Positions 60,101-64,000 of a DNA stretch of 64,000 bases are shown in pieces. Every line of letters begins with the position of its first letter. Within the stretch, counting starts at the first letter, position 1. The stretch spans positions 33,632,640-33,696,639 of the forward strand of contig JAQNBH010000014.1 of assembly GCA_028752905.1 (NCBI GenBank), written 5' to 3'. The position numbers and the translations under genes were made by a program. The notes under the pieces are model-generated. The model saw nothing but the letters and a program-made list of their open reading frames with translations. It made no database searches and had not been told where the DNA came from. This stretch comes from Cladorhizidae sp. MBARI D1340-BT2 (lineage: Eukaryota; Porifera; Demospongiae; Poecilosclerida; Cladorhizidae).

Positions 60101-63100
60101 TCACATCGATGAAGCATACAATTTCGCGAATCTGTGTCGCACACCAGGATTGAAATCAACTCCTTATAGTCAACTTTTTGGGGTAGAGCAGAGACAAGGA
60201 GTTTTAAGTTCTGATGAATTTCGCAAACACAAACTGTATGCATTCCACTTGCGTCAGCAGTGACACACCATTTAGGTCTAAGAGCACAGAATTTTGATAA
60301 ACCAATTTCAACGTTCCGATGCAACTTGAATTGGAGATACAATTCTTTCATGTTCAGCAAAAGTAACCTTTTCTGATGCTGGACTTTCTCTCCACACTCC
60401 CTCACACTGACAAAATCCTTCATTCCTGGAAACATTCTGGAGAACTCATCATCATTATAAAACTGGTTGACAAGCTGGGTTACTTCTAAAGACAGTGTTT
60501 TACCCTGCTTTTTTGAAGGCATCGCTAGTATTCCACTTGTATTCTTTAGCTGCCGAGCGGCTTTCACAATATACTTAGTGACACCAAACTTATCAGCAGT
60601 CTTCTGTATAGACCAGCTTGGAGGTGCAAGAGTGAGGATGGAAAAATTTTCCTTTTGAGTTGAAGCAGCACACCTTTGACTGAGTTCTCGGATAATAGTT
60701 TCCAAATCCTTACAAGCATCACATTCATGATATTGAGTCTCTGTTTCTGAGCTTAATGTCAGCTTAGGTATTTTCAAAACACACGCAATTTTCTCTTGTA
60801 CATGCTCCGAATATTCCACTAGTTTTCTTTTTCCATAGGGGGAGCGATCCTGTACTTTCTTGGTGTGGAGTTTGAATGGAGAGCATTCGAAACTGGTGAA
60901 GCTCTGGTTGAGTAGCTCCCTTGTCACATCTAGCTCGGATTCTGAAGAACTAGGATTATCTTCTATCTCGGTGGTGGTTGATTCGGAGGCATCAGGTGGT
61001 AGAGCATAGGAAGTGGATGGCTGTTGCACACCTGCTTGTGCCTGAGGCTGCACGGATGTGTCATCAGCAAGAACTGTAGATTGAGAGTTTTTTTCAGTAG
61101 CTTTCTTCTTGCAAGTGATGCATAATTTCTTCCCTGGAGTGACATCTATTCCATGATGCAGGAGATCATTGGCAAATGCCACACTGATGGTAGAAAGGCC
61201 TGTAAAATACAAAGTGAAGATGTTCAATTCATAGTACAGGGTCAATCATTGCAAAAAAATATTGGAATCTATATTACCTTTCTTTGATCTTACTTGTCCT
61301 CTCTTGCCCTTTTTTCGTACGACTTTTTCCTTACCAGGTGTGTGCAATAAATTGGCGCTGTTCAAACCTTGACACTGAGTAAAACTCATGATGGTATACG
61401 CAGACAGTTGCTGTTTCACGATCAATTTGATCTGTTCTTAATCCACTTCTCCACAGCAGTAATTCCATCTCATCACCATCAAGATCTGCGAGTTTCATCA
61501 AGCCTTGCTTACGAATACGATACTTTTTATGACATTCTGATTGCAGGGAGATCCCGATTGTACAATCCTCAAGCTTTGCACCAGCAGCCATTTTGACCTT
61601 CTGAACTTCCAAGCTGTCTGTCTTGAGAAATTATGCGATACTGGCTGTCTTAAATACTGGTTGTCTTGAGAAATGATGCAACACTGGCTGTCTTGAGAAA
61701 TGATGCAACACTGGCTGTCTTGAGAAATGATGCAACACTTGTTGTCTTGAGAAATGATGCAACACTGGTTGTCTTGAGAAATGATGCAACACTTATTGTC
61801 TTGAGAAATGATGCAACACTGGCTGTCTTGAGAAATGATGCAACACTGGTTGTCTTGAGAAATGATGCAACACTGGTTGTCTTGAGAAATGATGCAACAC
61901 TGGTTGTCTTGAGAAATGATGCAACAATGGCTGTCTTGAGAAATGATGCAACACTGGTTGTCTTGATGCAATACTTGAGAAATGATGCAACACTGGCTGT
62001 CTTGAGAAATGATGCAACACTGGCTGTCTTGATGCAATACTTGAGAAATGATGCAACACTGGTTGTCTTGAGAAATTATGAAATACTTATAATAGTATGT
62101 TGCAACACTTTTCAGGTATTGCATAATCCAAGTTTAATGCTGCACAAGTGTTTTTGCACAAAACAACATTAACAAAACAAAATTCATCCTTTCAAAGAGT
62201 TAAAGCAAAACACTCTCCTGAATTTTTAACATGTTCAAGCCAATGCCTTCAGCTTCCTAGAAACAAAGTTGGAACCATTTTGACCACACCCCACACCCAC
62301 TTTTTGGGGCGTGAATCCGGCACATCTTAACCCCTATATTCCATAAAGTATAAAATTTTGGCTGCAGATTCTTAATCTTCATTAAAAAAAAATTGGTCCA
62401 GGACCCCAACTTTTGTGAGTCTGGCTCACATACTTTGGACAATTTAGGCAAAAATAGTTTATTTTTGTGGGCGTGGCCAAACAGTTGCCATTAGCAACGG
62501 GAAAACTTCCATCAGACGTATATCCCTTAATATTGCGAGTTAAAACAAAATAACTTGGCACACAATCTACTGAGAAAAATTTGAACAAAATCTGAGAGGG
62601 GGTGGTAGGGAAATGCTCTAAGCATTGGTTGATTTGACATGGCATATGGCTGTTTCCTCTCCTTGGTTGCAGCAGGGGCACTCTTCCTATGCAATCCTCT
62701 TACCCGCCATCTTGCTTACTTCTCTGTTTGAGGCACGCATGCTGTTTTTTATGTCTTGGTTTTTATGTCTTGGTATTTATGTCTTGGTATTTATGTCTTG
62801 GTATGTATTTATGTCTTGGTATGTATTTATGTCTTGGTATGTATTTATGTCTTGGTAAAGGGATATCATGGTTAGATTGTGTCATGGTTAGATATTATCA
62901 GGTAAAGGGTCGTTTTGTTAAAGGGTTATCGAAGTAAGAGGTTGCGGTTTGTCTTAGCATTTTTCTAACTTATGCTTTATCCCTCTAGCCCTCTAGTTAG
63001 TTTTATTAAAGCTATCACTTAGTGATATGTGGTGGAACATGCAATTACCACAACTTAACACTTGTTACTATTGCTGGCTAATCATATTATTTACTATTGC

Positions 63101-63700
63101 TGGCTAATTATCTTGCTTACTAACTATTGTTGGCTAATTACTATTGCTGGCTAATTATCTTGTTTACTATTGCTGGCTAATTATCATGTTTACTATTGCT
63201 TGCTAATTATCTTGTTTAGTATTGCTGGCTAATTATATAGTTTACTATTGCAGGCTAATTATATAGTTTACTATTGCTGGCTAATTATAGTTTACTATTG
63301 CTGGCTAATTATATAGTTTACTATTGCTGGCTAATTATAGTTTACTATTGTTGGCTAATTATATAGTTTACTATTGCTTGCTAATTATCTTGCTTACTAT
63401 TGCTGGCTAATTATCTTGTTTGCTATTGCAGGCTAATTATAGTTTACTAATATGCTTTACTGGCTAATTATAGTTTACTTAAGAGTTTACTTAGTTTACT
63501 ATTGCTGGCTAATTATAGTTTACTATTGCTGGCTAATTATAGTTATAGTTTACTATTGCTGGCTAATTATAGTTATTGCTGGCTAATGATGTTGTTGCTG
63601 TTCTTCGTAGCTGGTGCAGATGAATCCTTATGCAGCGTTGTGTGGGCAGATGTTGACACAAGCTCTTGACAAGATAAGAGGAGAACCAGGGCAAGAATAA
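57068..63700 (+). CDS. TTC36: TTC36 orthologue, tetratricopeptide repeat protein 36, 4 exons, complete
   Basis: Exons 57068-57157, 57213-57392, 57446-57646 and 63611-63700 (TAA) give 186 codons, close to human TTC36 (189). It starts MDGNSDCVSADDRVLEVIFN then PELPSGE, like the family's ...VLQAIFNPDTPFGD. The TPR part has ELEGVQEADRGRLEEAVELL, AMAPSYSSPYNNRAQ, LRGEVALALEDLNSALQLC and AYCQRGLIHRLQGSEEEARA, and it ends VQMNPYAALCGQML. TTC36 (HBP21) is described as an Hsp70-interacting TPR protein. An upstream in-frame ATG at 56936 exists, but its extension has no family match, so I use 57068. Intron 3 is swollen to 5.96 kb by a transposon and repeats. Confidence 0.94.
57213..57392 (+). CDS. TTC36: TTC36 exon 2: acidic linker and first TPR helices
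   Basis: 60 codons: YEEQETVEEVEEGVV, KEIELEGVQEADRGRLEEAV and ELLTRAIAMAPSYSSPYNNR. Acceptor CTCTGCAG, donor GCACAG|GTCTGT. Intron 2 is 53 bp. Confidence 0.93.
57446..57646 (+). CDS. TTC36: TTC36 exon 3: TPR repeats 2-3
   Basis: 67 codons: VYRLRGEVALALEDLNSALQ, GEKAYCQRGLIHRLQGSEEE and ARADFMAASRLGSKYAQKQ. Acceptor TGTGTAG, donor AAGCAG|GTACTG, phase 0. Confidence 0.94.
57647..58078. other. TTC36 intron 3, left part
   Basis: Unique sequence; CAGGTGACCTGT is duplicated at 57709-57731. No gene. Confidence 0.5.
58079..58590 (+). repeat. Left terminal inverted repeat
   Basis: Pairs with 62165-62648. Shared blocks include CCCCCTCTCAGATTTTGTTC, GTTTGGCCACGCCCACAAAA, TATGGAATATAGGGGTTAAG and GGAAGCTGAAGGCATTGGC. 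It has about 35 bp near 58155-58180 that the right copy lacks. Confidence 0.88.
58591..58824. other. Transposon 3' flank of coding region, AT-rich
   Basis: AT-rich non-coding sequence between the left TIR and the C-terminal coding block. Confidence 0.5.
58825..61612 (-). pseudogene. Transposon-encoded protein (putative DDE-type transposase of unnamed family), broken
   Basis: Minus-strand blocks, N to C: 61612-61331 (SECHKKYRIRKQGLMKLADL; ATVCVYHHEFYSVSRFEQRQ); 61199-60028, a long open exon with CITCKKK, CDACKDLETIIREL, SWSIQKTADKFGVTKYIVK (HTH-like), GMKDFVSVRECGEKVQ, LRPKWCVTADASGMHTVCVC and CDTCPGRDQL; 59880-59380 with YSFVCLDAVQGFHWD, HYFNNGAASQ, AEWNFFATSHGKSPCDGIGG and TIKRMVARASLQ; and 59360-58825 with a C-terminal SWPSRKDECKYPS motif. 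One-base losses and stops near 59560, 59370 and 59070 break it. Cys-rich and CDGIGGT.KR motifs match uncharacterised proteins I recall from Hydra, corals and sponges. The N (NNG for SDG) may be a lost catalytic Asp. Superfamily unknown to me. Confidence 0.75.
60028..61199 (-). CDS. Longest intact exon of the transposon protein
   Basis: About 390 codons open from the acceptor TTTTACAG (ending at 61200) to a stop at 60028. It holds a Ser-rich acidic region, a KLHTKKVQDRSPYGKRK basic motif, paired CxxC sites and the HTH-like and CVCEIHQNLKLL Cys/His blocks. An upstream donor at 61276-61277 (GAAAG|GTAATA) or near 61333 (CACCTG|GTAAGG) would link it to the N-terminal block, so the element gene was spliced. 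Confidence 0.65.
61640..62095. repeat. 27-bp minisatellite inside the transposon, about 16 copies
   Basis: Unit CTTGAGAAATGATGCAACAC plus TGGTTGT, with a composite unit carrying TTGATGCAATACTTGAGAAA twice. It lies just 5' of the transposon gene (minus sense). Confidence 0.96.
62165..62648 (-). repeat. Right terminal inverted repeat
   Basis: Inverted copy of 58079-58590. It ends at GACATGGCATATG (62636-62648). Confidence 0.88.
62755..62862. repeat. TATTTATGTCTTGGTATG tandem repeat
   Basis: Seven units of 16-20 bp in TTC36 intron 3, right of the transposon. Confidence 0.95.
63045..63592. repeat. 24-27 bp minisatellite, about 20 copies, up to the exon 4 acceptor
   Basis: Units TTTACTATTGCTGGCTAATT plus ATATAG, ATCTTG or ATAG. 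The last unit lies about 20 bp before the exon 4 acceptor. Confidence 0.95.
63611..63700 (+). CDS. TTC36: TTC36 exon 4 (terminal)
   Basis: Acceptor TTCTTCGTAG; encodes LVQMNPYAALCGQMLTQALD and KIRGEPGQE, then TAA. NPYAALC is diagnostic for the family's C-terminus. Confidence 0.94.
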   Translation: MVQMNPYAALCGQMLTQALDKIRGEPGQE

Positions 63701-64000
63701 CTTACCAAGACACCAACACCAAATTTTCACCACATTCTAGTTCAGTGTGTAATTAATTAGTGTGGATCAGGACCCTTTAGCCCATCAGCTGCACATGTCA
63801 GAGATAACACTGTTCACATCCACACACACATCATGCTGTCACGTTGAATGCTAGCCAGCTCAAAAGTAGCTGCAAAAAAAAAAAAAAATTTTTAAATTGT
63901 GCATATTATGAATAGCACCCTTTACCAGAACCTGTAGCCTCTGGTTGTGTGCTTACATAACCTCAAGCATTGTTGCTAGATCTTCAAACAACATGCATTA
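63701..64000. other. Downstream of TTC36
   Basis: 3' flank. An A15 run followed by T-rich sequence is at 63873-63893. No AATAAA or ATTAAA is visible here, so the cleavage site is unplaced. Confidence 0.5.

Larger units (their letters stand above)
58079..62648. mobile_element. DNA transposon with about 500-bp terminal inverted repeats, superfamily unassigned
   Basis: The left end CATATGCCATGTCAAATCAA at 58079 matches the complement of the right end at 62648. Homology continues inward for about 500 bp at roughly 85-90% by eye. Inside is a decayed minus-strand protein-coding region and, between it and the right TIR, a 27-bp minisatellite. Flanks (AGGACAGA left, GCTGTTTC right) show no clear target duplication beyond the palindromic CATATG end. 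4.57 kb, inserted in TTC36 intron 3. Confidence 0.82.

Noticed and set aside
1..64000. tRNA, rRNA or other structured RNA genes
   Set aside because: No cloverleaf with A and B boxes and no rRNA core motifs were recognised by eye. A covariance-model scan would be needed to be sure.

Overview
The window is animal (metazoan) nuclear DNA. Its genes are split by GT-AG introns, three animal-type genes can be assembled exon by exon, and there are fragments of LINE, hAT, PIF/Harbinger-like and other DNA transposons. Short exons in introns packed with minisatellites and cnidarian/sponge-like transposon proteins suggest an early-branching animal, perhaps a sponge. That last point is a guess; no species can be named from the sequence. 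LAYOUT: 1-2379 holds minus-strand LINE fragments, an ACTC microsatellite and a 28-bp minisatellite. From 2380 to 49220 (+) runs the 3' part of an extended-synaptotagmin/tricalbin-like gene: 19 exons, about 951 codons, encoding the end of an SMP lipid-transfer domain and four C2 domains. Its 5' exons lie before the window. About 94% of this span is intron, and nearly every long intron is filled by its own tandem repeat (units about 17-80 bp, arrays up to 5.4 kb). Intron 17 also holds a Harbinger-like remnant (42715-43575) and a decayed hAT element (43944-46134). From 49510 to 56298 (-) lies a complete four-exon LRRC57 orthologue (about 244 aa), convergent with the C2 gene. From 57068 to 63700 (+) lies a complete four-exon TTC36 orthologue (186 aa), head-to-head with LRRC57 across a 769-bp gap that is probably a shared promoter region. 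TTC36 intron 3 holds a 4.57-kb DNA transposon (58079-62648) with about 500-bp inverted repeats and a decayed multi-ORF protein of a family I cannot place. HOW IT FITS TOGETHER: the three host genes have unrelated jobs (membrane contact-site lipid transfer, a leucine-rich-repeat protein, a TPR co-chaperone-like protein) and do not form a pathway. By a rough hand tally more than half of the window is tandem repeat, almost all of it intronic. The most notable pattern is that several arrays start exactly at a 5' splice junction and have copied the exon end plus splice donor many times (exons 3, 9 and 14 of the C2 gene, LRRC57 exon 2, and a short early case at exon 5). Other arrays carry splice-acceptor-like polypyrimidine-AG units or a roughly 780-bp pyrimidine tract directly against a real acceptor. 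Nearly all long open reading frames in the window (for example three overlapping frames of more than 1200 codons at 3243-7228) are products of repeat periodicity, not genes.
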